Assembly: GCA_951828515.1 (NCBI GenBank)
Contig: OX639992.1
Span: 1,478,439-1,542,438, forward strand
Length of the DNA stretch: 64,000 nucleotides
Source of the DNA: an uncultured Poribacteria bacterium
GTDB lineage: Bacteria > Poribacteria > WGA-4E > WGA-3G
Direction: 5' to 3'
Shown here: positions 27,440 through 36,010 of the stretch, piece by piece
Layout of the letters: every line of letters starts with the position of its first letter
Position numbering within the stretch: the stretch's first letter is position 1
Translations under genes and position numbers: made by a program
Notes under the pieces: generated by a model
The model's database searches: none
What the model was told of the DNA's origin: nothing
The model's input: the letters and a program-made list of their open reading frames with translations, nothing else

Positions 27440-27690
27440 GCTTAAGAGTCGGGAATCGGAATTCCCTCCTACAAGAAACATCGGGTAGGAGCGATCTCCG
27501 AATCGCGACCTTCAACAAAATATTTACACACCCGTTGGAAGAGTTGTCTAAAAAAACAGAAAGATAGAAAGGGGCAAGGTGTTTTTGATAGGGTGTTTCC
27601 TGCAGAAGCCTCGTCAGCGGTGAGGGGATGTATTCTCATCCGCTGTTCCCTGCAATGCCTATTTATTTTTGGAGTTCACCATAAATGCTC
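27440..27690. repeat. Cluster of single 30-mer words and a degenerate MITE-like element
   Basis: AGTCGGGAATCGGAATTCCC (near 27446) and GGTAGGAGCGATCTCCGAAT (near 27485) are single copies of the palindromic word family. Bases 27573-27686 repeat the element at 20300-20398, including GGATGTATTCTCATCC and the end TTCACCATAAA. No gene is seen between 27299 and 27791. Confidence 0.5.
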
Positions 27691-27791
27691 TTATTCACTC
27701 ACAGTATAGACTTGAAAGGAATGTCTGAATCTGCTAAACTTTAAGTCTCGGACATCGTGACAAAATTTATACGCAACAAGGAGAATATTGA

Positions 27792-28892
27792 ATGGCTAAT
27801 ACGACTCCACTTCGGACGGTGATTGTTGGGTGCGGTATGATAGCCGCGGGAGGCTACCAACCGCGTTGCCAAGCGTACCCAAATCGTATTGAATTGGTTG
27901 GTTACTATGACCAAGATGCGGAACGCGCCGCAGCATTGGCGGAACGCAATGGCGGACACGTCTACAAATCGCTCGACGAAGTCCTGAACGATCCAAACGT
28001 AGAAGCGATTGTGAATTTGACGATTCACATCTCACACTATCCAGTTTCATTAGCGGCACTGAAAGCAGGGAAACACGTTTACTCTGAAAAACCGATTTCT
28101 ATCCGAACCGACGAGGCAAACGAGCTGGTAGAAACGGCGGAAGCAATGGGGTTGAAACTGGCGTGTGCGCCCTCGGCGATTCTCGGCTACGTTCAGCAGA
28201 ACGTCTGGCAACGGATTCGTGAGGGTGAAATCGGTGATGTGATTTCCGCGATCGGGAACTTCGGGGGACCTTTGGAACACTGGCACCCGAACGCAGATGC
28301 TTTCATCATGCATGCGGGTCCCTTTCGAGATGTCGCACCTTACCCACTCACTACGATGACGACGATGATCGCTCCAGTCAAAACGGTGCATGGTTTCGCA
28401 CGAGTTGCTGTCCCAAAACGGATGCTGCACCAGGGACCCCGGAAAGGGACTGAGTTTGAGGTCCATGAGAAGGATCACGGATTTGCTGTGCTTGAGTTCC
28501 AGAACGGGGCACATGGACTCATCTACCACAGTTTTACTGTCTCTTCTGGGATTCCGCCTTACGAAATCCATGGTACGGCAGGTGGGTTCTCGCTTCAGGC
28601 ACACGACGACGGACGCGGTATCCAAAAGTTCACACCGCAGGACCGGTGGCAAGATGAACCCTCGCCACCGAAAGCCTTTACCGGATTAGATTGGGGCAAA
28701 GGGGTTGCGGATTTCTCGGATGCAATCAGATCTGACCGGAACCCGCGCTGTAACGGCGCGCAAGCACGGCACGCATTAGAGGTATGCGAGCGGATCATCG
28801 AATCCTCTGATGCGAGGAGACCTATCGATGTCGAGAGCCGTTTCCCCGCGCCACCGCCTGTTGGCGATGTCGCACCGTGGGAAGATGCTTAG
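27792..28892 (+). CDS. Gfo/Idh/MocA family oxidoreductase
   Basis: 366 residues. The Rossmann domain begins VIVGCGMIAAGGYQPRCQAY; the family motif is YSEKPISI (Glu-Lys-Pro near residue 98). The C-terminal domain carries GLIYHSFTVSSG and ends in a proline-rich tail (RFPAPPPVGDVAPWEDA). AAGGAGAATATTGA precedes ATG 27792. It is a single transcription unit, flanked by repeats, and only distantly like the oxidoreductase at 2728. The substrate, probably a sugar or sugar acid, is unknown. Confidence 0.93.
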   Translation: MANTTPLRTVIVGCGMIAAGGYQPRCQAYPNRIELVGYYDQDAERAAALAERNGGHVYKSLDEVLNDPNVEAIVNLTIHISHYPVSLAALKAGKHVYSEKPISIRTDEANELVETAEAMGLKLACAPSAILGYVQQNVWQRIREGEIGDVISAIGNFGGPLEHWHPNADAFIMHAGPFRDVAPYPLTTMTTMIAPVKTVHGFARVAVPKRMLHQGPRKGTEFEVHEKDHGFAVLEFQNGAHGLIYHSFTVSSGIPPYEIHGTAGGFSLQAHDDGRGIQKFTPQDRWQDEPSPPKAFTGLDWGKGVADFSDAIRSDRNPRCNGAQARHALEVCERIIESSDARRPIDVESRFPAPPPVGDVAPWEDA

Positions 28893-28920
28893 CACTATAG
28901 GACTGTCTCAAGTGACGCAG

Positions 28921-29187
28921 GCATCGCGAGCCGGAGCTCGCTCCTACAAGAGGTCGGGAATCGGAGTTCCCTCCTACAAGAGGTCGGGAATCGGAGTTCC
29001 CTCCTACAAGAGGTCGGGAATCGGAGTTCCCTCCTACAAGAGGTCGGGAATCGGAGTTCCCTCCTACAAGAGGTCGGGAATCGGAGTTCCCTCCTACAAG
29101 AGGTCGGGAATCGGAGTTCCCTCCTACAAGAGGTCGGGAATCGGAGTTCCCTCCTACAAGAGGTCGGGAATCGGAGTTCCCTCCTAC
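28921..29187. repeat. Perfect 30-bp tandem array (8 identical-phase units plus one variant)
   Basis: Units of exactly 30 bp begin at 28951 and repeat through 29187, each AGGTCGGGAATCGGAGTTCC followed by CTCCTACAAG. A variant unit with GCGAGCCGGAGCTCGC stands first at 28921. The units are identical apart from the last, which ends at the stop codon of the neighbouring minus-strand gene. GGGAA/TTCCC inside each unit can form a short stem. There are no spacers, so it is not a CRISPR array. Because 30 is divisible by 3, a spurious frame reading GIGVPSYKRS repeats crosses it. Confidence 0.95.
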
Positions 29188-31880
29188 CGAAGCGTTAGCA
29201 TGTTGATGAAAAGGCGATACGCACCCGCTACACCTGCTGGAAGCTGCCTATAAAAAGCGTAAGCGGCATAGGTGTAAGTGCCTTGTCCGTATTTCGCAGT
29301 GAGGAATCCGCCGTGTTGGGGTTCCTGCTCACGGTCGTTGCATGTGAGGAGTGCCTGATAGTTTGTGTCCCATTCGGTAAGGAATTTAGAACCGCGCTCC
29401 TCAACCCATCCATCGAAATCAGCCGCTGTAATCTGATTCGGATGTTGGAAGATCGGGTTATCTGGCATTAAAATGGTTACCTGTGCATCCTCTTCGGAGA
29501 CCTCCTCCGGTCGTCTGCCCATCGTATAAGGATAGGGACCAAAAGGCGCGGCATCAAATTCTGGGGTCTGATATTGAACGATGAGGTTGCCACCTTTATG
29601 CACGTAATCGAGGAGTCTGCTGTTATAGGCAATCAGATCCCGACGAACGGCATACGCTCGGATACCAACGAGAATCGTCCCAAACCGATTCAGATCACCG
29701 GTGCGAAGTTCCTCTCTATCCAACATCTCCACGTCGATACCGATTTGTTGTAGTGCCTCAGGTACCCTGTCGCCTACCCCCATGATATACCCAACGCTCA
29801 AATTCGATGGGACTTTGAGCGGGATGCTGCGAAGCGTCATGACAGCAGGGTAATATAGGTGTCGCGGTTCAAGGTCTGGATGATCAATCGCCTGATAGCC
29901 AGTCGTATACTCTTCGCCCTCATACTTCGCTATCGCTTGAATTGCGTAGTCTGTGCCGGCTTCAACATTCTTGGCAGATACCTGGAAAGTAAACGTTTTG
30001 CTTGCACCTTCGTGCGTAAAAGCGAAAGGTGCATCCTCAGGTGATGATTGCCATCCATCTGGCAGTTTGAGTGAAAGTGTCCCCTCTGCCTCACCCTTTA
30101 CGTTATTTAGCATCTCCACTGTTGTGGTAAACGTTGCTTCCCCACCTGCCATAGCAGATTCAGAGATTGGAATAACGCCGATACGCGGTGAAACAGATAG
30201 ACTGATAGCAGGGGCAACCGTTAGCAAACGTCGTCTTTCCCCCCACGGTCTATTAATTGAAACCGTTTGGGCAGACTGCGTCAGTGTAAAGTCCACCCCA
30301 TCTACACGATAGGTTATAACACCATTGACCTCAGGTAATGCGAAAGGGAGGAAGCGAGATTCTGGACGCTTCAGTGTATAGACAGCATCGTGATACTCAG
30401 AGGCACGGGTCCAATAAGGCTGCGTGTAATCTGCATCCCCTGCCACCTCCACCTCAAACACAATAGAGATGGGTTCGTTCGTCTGTATAGACATTATTCC
30501 TTTTCGATCCGAATCCTTCTGGACGCGATGTACACTCCAGCCTTCAGGAGCATGGAGCGAGGCATTGACGAACTTAGCGGCAATCGGAGCGGGATTCACC
30601 ATTCGCATTCCAATCGAAAATTTTTGACCGGGAATTGCGACGGCAAAGGTTTCAGATGAACGAGTTTCTGCTGTGGATTGAACCAGCACTTCTAAAGACA
30701 AACCGAGGGCATCGTTCGCAGCGGTCATAAATTCCTGTTCTTTATTCCGAAGCAGGAAAAGAAGATGCAACTGAGTGTTATCATCAAGGTCTATACGCTG
30801 GACGTTTTCGATCAAGCCACGCACCGTTTTTAACCCGCTTGCGAGATGCGGAACGACTGTCCATGGGTGGCGGGCATCATAATTGCGTATTGCGGCATCA
30901 ACGCTTTCCTGAAGTTGTGTGAATTCTGCGTCCAATGCAGATGTATCCGCTAACTTCGCCATGCCCGTAAGGGTCGTGTCAATCCCGTCAAAGAGACTCT
31001 CTTCAGGTTTCCCTTTCTCGGCGGTTAAGGTCGTATCCACTAAGCGCAATTCCGCAACGGCAGAGCCTTTGGAGGCGCGTGTTTGTCCGGCACCTTGTGA
31101 ACGTTGGAAACTGAGTCCTTGGCGTGCAATTTGAGCATAAGAGAGTCCCAATAAAGCATTGTATTCGCCTGTATCGATTTTTAGCACGGGTGTATCGGGA
31201 GTTTCGGTGGTATTGCGCCGCCATCTGGAGCGCGTGATATAGAGTTTCTTGGGTTGCCACGGTTGTAGTCCGGCTGCGAGGTGCTCCGGGAACCGATTCA
31301 CATCGCCTGCGACACGGAACGCCTCTAAAGTCACGACTCCAGATGCTTGATGGTGTCCGTGCCCATCTTGACGGTTGCCTTGAAACCGAGAGATGATAAC
31401 ATCTGGACGGTAGAGACGGATGAGGCGAACCATATCCTCCAAAAGCATCTGATAGTCCCATTTTTCCAGCGTTTCATCGAGTCGCTTGGAATACCCGAAA
31501 TCGACAGCACTGCTGAAAAAGAGGTCAATTCCATAGTAGCGCACAGCCGCGAGATGCTCCTCGGTTCGTATGATACCCAGTGCGTCAAACAATTCGGGTC
31601 CGATAAGGTTTGCCCCGCCCTCACCACGCGTCGTGGAATATAATCCAGTTCTGACACCGCGTGCGCGACTGAGCCACGTCAACAACGCGCCATTTTCGTC
31701 GTCAGGATGCGCGACGGTATGTAAAACGGTGGCAGTTGTCTGTAGGCGTTGTAAGGCGCGCCAAGTCTCTGAAGCGTTGGTTGCGCCCGCCATTTCTCCA
31801 GTGTCTGCCATTGCCATATTCCCCTCTACTATTCCGAACACCGCAAAAGCCAAAATTGATACTACGATTTTTTTTACCAT
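29184..31880 (-). CDS. PIG-L-type deacetylase with C-terminal NEW3/ThuA-like domains
   Basis: 898 residues from ATG 31880 (GGAG about 10 bases upstream), with a signal peptide MVKKIVVSILAFAVFGIVEG. The N-terminal PIG-L/LmbE domain has the zinc motif AHPDDE (58-62) and DGHGHHQASG. A central beta-sandwich region resembles NPCBM/NEW3 domains (MLNNVKGEAEGTLSLKLPDG). The C-terminal ~200 residues resemble a glutamine-amidotransferase/ThuA-like fold (LNRFGTILVGIRAYAVRRDL, HKGGNLIVQYQTPEF). Likely a periplasmic or exported N-deacetylase acting on glycans. Its stop codon coincides with the edge of the 30-bp array. Only 74 bp lie between its start and the isomerase stop. Confidence 0.85.
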   Translation of the reverse strand: MVKKIVVSILAFAVFGIVEGNMAMADTGEMAGATNASETWRALQRLQTTATVLHTVAHPDDENGALLTWLSRARGVRTGLYSTTRGEGGANLIGPELFDALGIIRTEEHLAAVRYYGIDLFFSSAVDFGYSKRLDETLEKWDYQMLLEDMVRLIRLYRPDVIISRFQGNRQDGHGHHQASGVVTLEAFRVAGDVNRFPEHLAAGLQPWQPKKLYITRSRWRRNTTETPDTPVLKIDTGEYNALLGLSYAQIARQGLSFQRSQGAGQTRASKGSAVAELRLVDTTLTAEKGKPEESLFDGIDTTLTGMAKLADTSALDAEFTQLQESVDAAIRNYDARHPWTVVPHLASGLKTVRGLIENVQRIDLDDNTQLHLLFLLRNKEQEFMTAANDALGLSLEVLVQSTAETRSSETFAVAIPGQKFSIGMRMVNPAPIAAKFVNASLHAPEGWSVHRVQKDSDRKGIMSIQTNEPISIVFEVEVAGDADYTQPYWTRASEYHDAVYTLKRPESRFLPFALPEVNGVITYRVDGVDFTLTQSAQTVSINRPWGERRRLLTVAPAISLSVSPRIGVIPISESAMAGGEATFTTTVEMLNNVKGEAEGTLSLKLPDGWQSSPEDAPFAFTHEGASKTFTFQVSAKNVEAGTDYAIQAIAKYEGEEYTTGYQAIDHPDLEPRHLYYPAVMTLRSIPLKVPSNLSVGYIMGVGDRVPEALQQIGIDVEMLDREELRTGDLNRFGTILVGIRAYAVRRDLIAYNSRLLDYVHKGGNLIVQYQTPEFDAAPFGPYPYTMGRRPEEVSEEDAQVTILMPDNPIFQHPNQITAADFDGWVEERGSKFLTEWDTNYQALLTCNDREQEPQHGGFLTAKYGQGTYTYAAYAFYRQLPAGVAGAYRLFINMLTLR

Positions 31881-31954
31881 AAGATGGATTCTCCAAGAAA
31901 AAATGTGTCTCAATTGTCTGAATCAGGATTTTCAGGATTAAAGGATGACCAAGA

Positions 31955-32773
31955 TTATAGAGCACTTCGAAGCATTACCACGCTCTGTGGAACACCGATG
32001 TGTGCGTCGGCTTTCCCTTCAAATTCGATGGATACGTACCCCTGAAATCCGGTATCTTTTAGAATATTACCTATTTTAGCATAATCCAAATCTAACGTAT
32101 ACCATTCACCACCACCGTAATAAGTCTTCGCATGGACAAGCACTGCTTCATCTGCAATCTGTTCCAGTTTTTGGTATGGATTTGAAAGGAAATTCCCGCA
32201 ATCCATTGTCACCTTCAGCCAGTCTGAGTCGATAGCAGAGACGATACGATTAACACCTTCAGGCGTGCATGTCAGTCCCCAATGGTTTTCGAGTCCGAGG
32301 ACGACTCCGTATTTCTCAGCATCCGGGAGACAATTTTCGATGGCGGCAATTACCCATTCAAACGCCTCGTTTTCTGTGTGTCCGGGGAGTGCCGGTTCTT
32401 GCCCTTCGGTTTTCATTAATTCATCGAAAGAGGGAACGGTGCCCCAACGTCCTGAGTTGAGACGAATTGAGGGGATACCGAGTTCGTGTGCTAATCGGAT
32501 GCAGTGGATAGTGTGATTGATATTTTTTTGCCGTGTTGCCTCGTCTGGCGAAACGAAGCCTTGATGGATGGAGAGTGCGTACAGATCAAGTCCGTGAACA
32601 AAAGCGAGTCTTTTCAGTTTTTGAAGATACGGATTCGCTTCGGATGCCATCTGTTGATGTAAGATTTCAACGCCGTCGAGTTCGAGCCGTGCGGCTTCTT
32701 CGATGACGTGCTCAATTGGCACCCGTTCGGGTTTGAAATGCCAATAAGAATACGTGGATACACCGAGTTTCAA
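31955..32773 (-). CDS. Sugar phosphate isomerase/epimerase (xylose isomerase-like TIM barrel)
   Basis: 272 residues. TIM-barrel family features: KLGVSTYSYWHFKPERVPIE at the start, GLENHWGLTCTPEGVNRI (metal ligand Glu), TMDCGNFLSNPYQKLEQIAD and YVSIEFEGKAD at the end. These enzymes use a divalent metal to epimerise or isomerise sugars, often beside oxidoreductases. The start is TTG 32773 with GAGGTGAT just upstream. Upstream of the PIG-L gene and possibly co-transcribed with it. Confidence 0.9.
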   Translation of the reverse strand: MKLGVSTYSYWHFKPERVPIEHVIEEAARLELDGVEILHQQMASEANPYLQKLKRLAFVHGLDLYALSIHQGFVSPDEATRQKNINHTIHCIRLAHELGIPSIRLNSGRWGTVPSFDELMKTEGQEPALPGHTENEAFEWVIAAIENCLPDAEKYGVVLGLENHWGLTCTPEGVNRIVSAIDSDWLKVTMDCGNFLSNPYQKLEQIADEAVLVHAKTYYGGGEWYTLDLDYAKIGNILKDTGFQGYVSIEFEGKADAHIGVPQSVVMLRSAL

Positions 32774-32862
32774 TTTATCACCTCAGTTAGAGTGTTTGTG
32801 CTTTTTATGATAGCATAACTCGGCATGCAATATCCACTTTTTTGATGGATTATCGGTTAGTA

Positions 32863-32912
32863 ATTGTCTGAATCGCGGATTGTCGCGGATTTCACAGATT
32901 TCGCGGATTTTT
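32863..32912. repeat. Short direct repeats of TCGCGGATTT
   Basis: AATCGCGGATTG, GTCGCGGATTTC and TTCGCGGATTTT lie within 45 bp. A related motif, CTGAATCAGGATTTTCAGGA, lies at 31918-31937 upstream of the PIG-L gene. Confidence 0.5.
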
Positions 32913-32969
32913 TATTCACCACTGCCTCTGCCACTCACCGCTCTAAATCTGCCACCATCTGCTATATCG

Positions 32970-33992
32970 TCAACGCTGCTTGAGTCTGCCCCACAGCGTT
33001 GTTTGCCTTTCTGTGCTCGGTGAAACGGGCAAGAATGCTTCCGGCACCCACGCTGGGTACAAATCCAGGGACAACTCATTTGCGACTTCAATGGGTTCTC
33101 TGAGTCCACCTGTAGCCTTTACGAGATGAATGGCACTGTCTCCAAAGACTTCATCAACGCGGAGTCTTTCACCAGGTCCCGGTACCCGGACTATCCTTTT
33201 GAAAGCATAGGCGATCCATTGTCCATCAGGTGACCATGCGGGAGAGCTTGCCCATCTGCCTTCGCCCAATCGCGTCAGCTGGCGAAGGTTATTCCCATCT
33301 ATATCAATGACAAGGATATTCTTTTTATTTCCAAAACTCGTAGTAGCATAGGCAACCTGTTTGCCATTGGGAGACCATGTGCATCCTGATAATGCATTCT
33401 CTGCCAGTTTTCTCAACCGTCCACCATCGGCAGTCATCACATAGAGCAAAAAATTGCCCGCATTATGCTCCGGTCCTCGATAGGAGTTGAAGGCGATCCA
33501 TTGGCTGTCTGGCGACCACGTGGGATTCCCATTATCTCCTTTTTTTGTCAACTGCTTCAGATTTGAGCCATTTACATTAATTCTATAAATTTGCCGATCC
33601 CCGGTTCGATCAGAGACGAAGCCAACCCACTTCCCGTTAGGCGACCAAGCAGGAGAGTAGTTCAGGCTTGGGTGATCTATCAATCGACGGAATTCCTTGC
33701 TCCGGAGGTCGATTAGGTGGATAGCGGTTTTCCCTATTTCTCTGGATACATAGGCAAAAAAGCGTCCATCAGGTGACCAAGCGTGTTGACCCCCTTTTTT
33801 TGCTTGATTGGTGTCAAGTTTTCGTAGATTCTGACCTGTGCTATCAATGAGATAGAGATCAGCAGTTCCTTCGTGTTCGGAGATAAAAGAGAGTGCCTGA
33901 ACTCTGGCTTGTGCATTTTCGGTCAAAAGGCTACTGCTTACGAACCACGCGATACCTAACATTACATAAACCTGTATCTGTTTCAGTGCCAT
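32970..33992 (-). CDS. TolB-like PD40 beta-propeller protein, exported
   Basis: 340 residues. A signal peptide (VMLGIAWFVSSSLLTENAQA) is followed by five to six PD40 blades with WSPDGRFFAYVS, WSPNGKWVGFVSDRTGD, WSPDSQWIAFNSYRG, WSPNGKQVAYATT and WSPDGQWIAYAF. Likely a periplasmic protein-interaction or sensing propeller. GGAGG lies 6 bases before ATG 33992. It starts 21 bp after the stop of the selenoprotein-N-like gene, so the two are probably one operon. Confidence 0.88.
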   Translation of the reverse strand: MALKQIQVYVMLGIAWFVSSSLLTENAQARVQALSFISEHEGTADLYLIDSTGQNLRKLDTNQAKKGGQHAWSPDGRFFAYVSREIGKTAIHLIDLRSKEFRRLIDHPSLNYSPAWSPNGKWVGFVSDRTGDRQIYRINVNGSNLKQLTKKGDNGNPTWSPDSQWIAFNSYRGPEHNAGNFLLYVMTADGGRLRKLAENALSGCTWSPNGKQVAYATTSFGNKKNILVIDIDGNNLRQLTRLGEGRWASSPAWSPDGQWIAYAFKRIVRVPGPGERLRVDEVFGDSAIHLVKATGGLREPIEVANELSLDLYPAWVPEAFLPVSPSTERQTTLWGRLKQR

Positions 33993-34013
33993 GAGAACCT
34001 CCTTCCTTTGGGT

Positions 34014-35687
34014 TTACCCCTTCACTGCCTCTGCCACCAACTGCTCTAAATCTACCTCCCTGCCTTTGGGGGAGATCAACTTGTGGGTAGCTTCATGGGC
34101 AATCAGCTTACCATCCCTATCGATAAGCCACCGCGCTGGAATAGAACGAACATCATACTGTTGCGCGAGGGGACTTTGGCGTTCCAGTCCAGTGTAAATC
34201 TGCCGCCACGAGATGCCATTTTCCTGAAGGTAGTTGCGCAACTTCGTTTCATCGGTGTCAAGACTGACCCCGATGATGTCAAATCCCTGATCTTTATAGG
34301 TATCGTAAATCTCCTTGACTTTCAGCATCTCTCCGATGCAGAAACCATTCCAGACCGCCCAAAAATCGAGTAAGACGAATTTCCCATGATATTGCTGGAG
34401 CGAAATGGGTTTGCCGTCAAGATCTGTTGTAGAAAAATCAGGCGCAGGTTTTCCAAATTCTTCATAGGCATTGGCAAGCCTACGCGATAGACCGTGCTTT
34501 CCAACTTTCTTCGGTTTTTGTGCCGCAACTTCCACACCCACAGATGACTTGAGCATCTCCAAATATCGGGGTATCCGCTCACTGTGAGGTAGGCGATAAT
34601 CCGGATGAAATAAATGCTTACTGGGGAGATGCTCAATCATTTCCAATTCGGGGGTCAGCGTTAAGATATCCACAGAATCGGAATAATGCTGTCGGAGTTT
34701 CGTCGCCAAAACGCCCGCTGCTGCCCCTTTAGCACCTGTTTGTATCTCGGGCAACTCTCTCAACAGGACCCAGACGTTCACAAAGTACGTGTTGAGCAAA
34801 TTGATAATTTTCGGTGAGGAGAGCGGACCCGCTCTCAAGGCTTTGCCCGTCCCTCAGCAGGACTCATCGTCGAGGGCACCGAATAGAAGGACTGCATGAA
34901 TCGGGCGATTCGATGCTTTCGCGAGTTCAACCGCATCTTCAATCGGAGTCCACTCAACTTCAGCAAACTTGTAGAGTGCGTTTTGAAACTTCTTATCGGC
35001 TTCTTCCTCGGTGATGGCTACCTCCCAAACAATCGATTCTGGTTGCATCTCCGATACACTACAGAGTTCCATACGCGAAACAAACCCTATATCGTGAGTT
35101 TTAAAAGCACCGATATCTACATTGCTATTGCGGTTGGGAAGCGATAGCGTAAATTGGCAAATCGTTCCGCTGTCACGATTGATTATCAGATGCCCAGCAA
35201 ATTGTGCTGGCATCAAGTAGGCATCAATTGACGCGTCCAGTGTAAAGCGCGCGTGGATTCGGAAAACGATGTCAGCATATTCAGACGAAAGTGCCCGTAA
35301 GCACGCCTTCGCATCCTCCTGATCGGATGGAGTGGAGCCATAACGTGGAAGTCTCATTGTTGCGCTGGGGTGAAACTGGCGAAGTAACGGGAGAATCTCC
35401 TCCGGATCCAAGTCCCAAACATCTCCCACGTTAACAGTTGATGGCGGCAGAAAGACTTGGAAGTCCGCCGTGTTGTAGTTCTTCAGCGCATGTGCGGGTC
35501 CGGGATTGAACACCTCCAACCACTGTTCCCACGTCATATCTATCGGTTCTTTCCACTGTTCCTTGGCTCGATTAAACTTTTCTTTTGTCGATCGATGCAA
35601 GTTATTCGCTGTATTTTCAATCGGATCCCAATGTGCTTCTATCTGCACACCTGCTGGACTGCGAAGAGTGTTGCTAAAGTCTATCAC
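34014..35687 (-). CDS. Selenoprotein N-like protein fused to a TlpA-type thioredoxin domain (in-frame UGA = Sec278)
   Basis: One frame of 557 residues from GTG 35687 (AGGAGG upstream) to 34014, with a UGA at 34856-34854. The context FGALDDESC-UGA-GTGKALRAGPLSSPKIIN matches the SC-Sec-G motif region of animal selenoprotein N (ALDDQSC-U-GSG), and the frame continues with conserved-looking sequence (LLNTYFVNVWVLLRELPE). A near-ideal bacterial SECIS hairpin follows the UGA. The last ~170 residues are a TlpA-like thioredoxin (KPAPDFSTTDLDGKPISLQQ, GFDIIGVSLDTDETKL), but the active site reads WAVWNGFC, lacking the first Cys. Redox function is therefore expected at Cys277-Sec278. Without recoding it would be two truncated proteins. 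Confidence 0.88.
34819..34836 (-). promoter_or_regulatory. Bacterial SECIS element of the selenoprotein N-like gene
   Basis: On the minus strand GAGAGCG-GGTC-CGCTCTC is a 7-bp perfect stem with a GGUC loop, the same loop sequence as the E. coli formate dehydrogenase SECIS. The loop begins 24 bases after the UGA, inside the usual 16-37 base window. Confidence 0.85.
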
Positions 35688-35720
35688 TATCTTATTTTTC
35701 CTCCTGTTGTTGGAACGATT

Positions 35721-35836
35721 TATGGTGAAGTATACAATTACTTAGACATTATAAGACGAGGTTAGGAAACCTCGCCAGCGGCGGTGAGGGATCTGCTCAC
35801 CAGACAACCATCCACACATTTTCGGACTTTACCATA
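35721..35836. mobile_element. MITE-like element, 116 bp, with TATGGT/ACCATA termini
   Basis: The left end TATGGTGAAGTATACAATTA and the right end TTCGGACTTTACCATA carry the same A-to-G/T-to-C change, so the inverted repeat is kept. The interior has CGAGGTTAGGAAACCTCG. It lies immediately upstream of the selenoprotein gene. Bases 35837-36010 show nothing recognisable. Confidence 0.6.
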
Positions 35837-36010
35837 ACCCAAGTTACCACTTTTTCATTCACATAGCACTCCGCTGGAGTACAGAGGCTTGACGACACGA
35901 TTTTCTATAGACATATCACCCCTACGGGGTGTGAAGAAACACTTTTCATTAAAAAATCTTAAACACCCAAAACCTATTAGGCAGCAACTTGGGATACCAA
36001 AGTAAACATC

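Noticed and set aside
28921-29187. Possible CRISPR array
   Set aside because: Units are strictly contiguous with no unique spacers, and no cas genes are present.
28810-29253. Open frame encoding repeated GIGVPSYKRS units
   Set aside because: It is created by the 30-bp tandem array, whose unit is divisible by three; no RBS or independent coding evidence, and it overlaps real genes at both ends.
34838-34854. Separate short gene starting at 34838 downstream of a gene ending at 34854
   Set aside because: The two frames are the same frame split by one UGA with a SECIS-like hairpin; read-through as selenocysteine explains both better.
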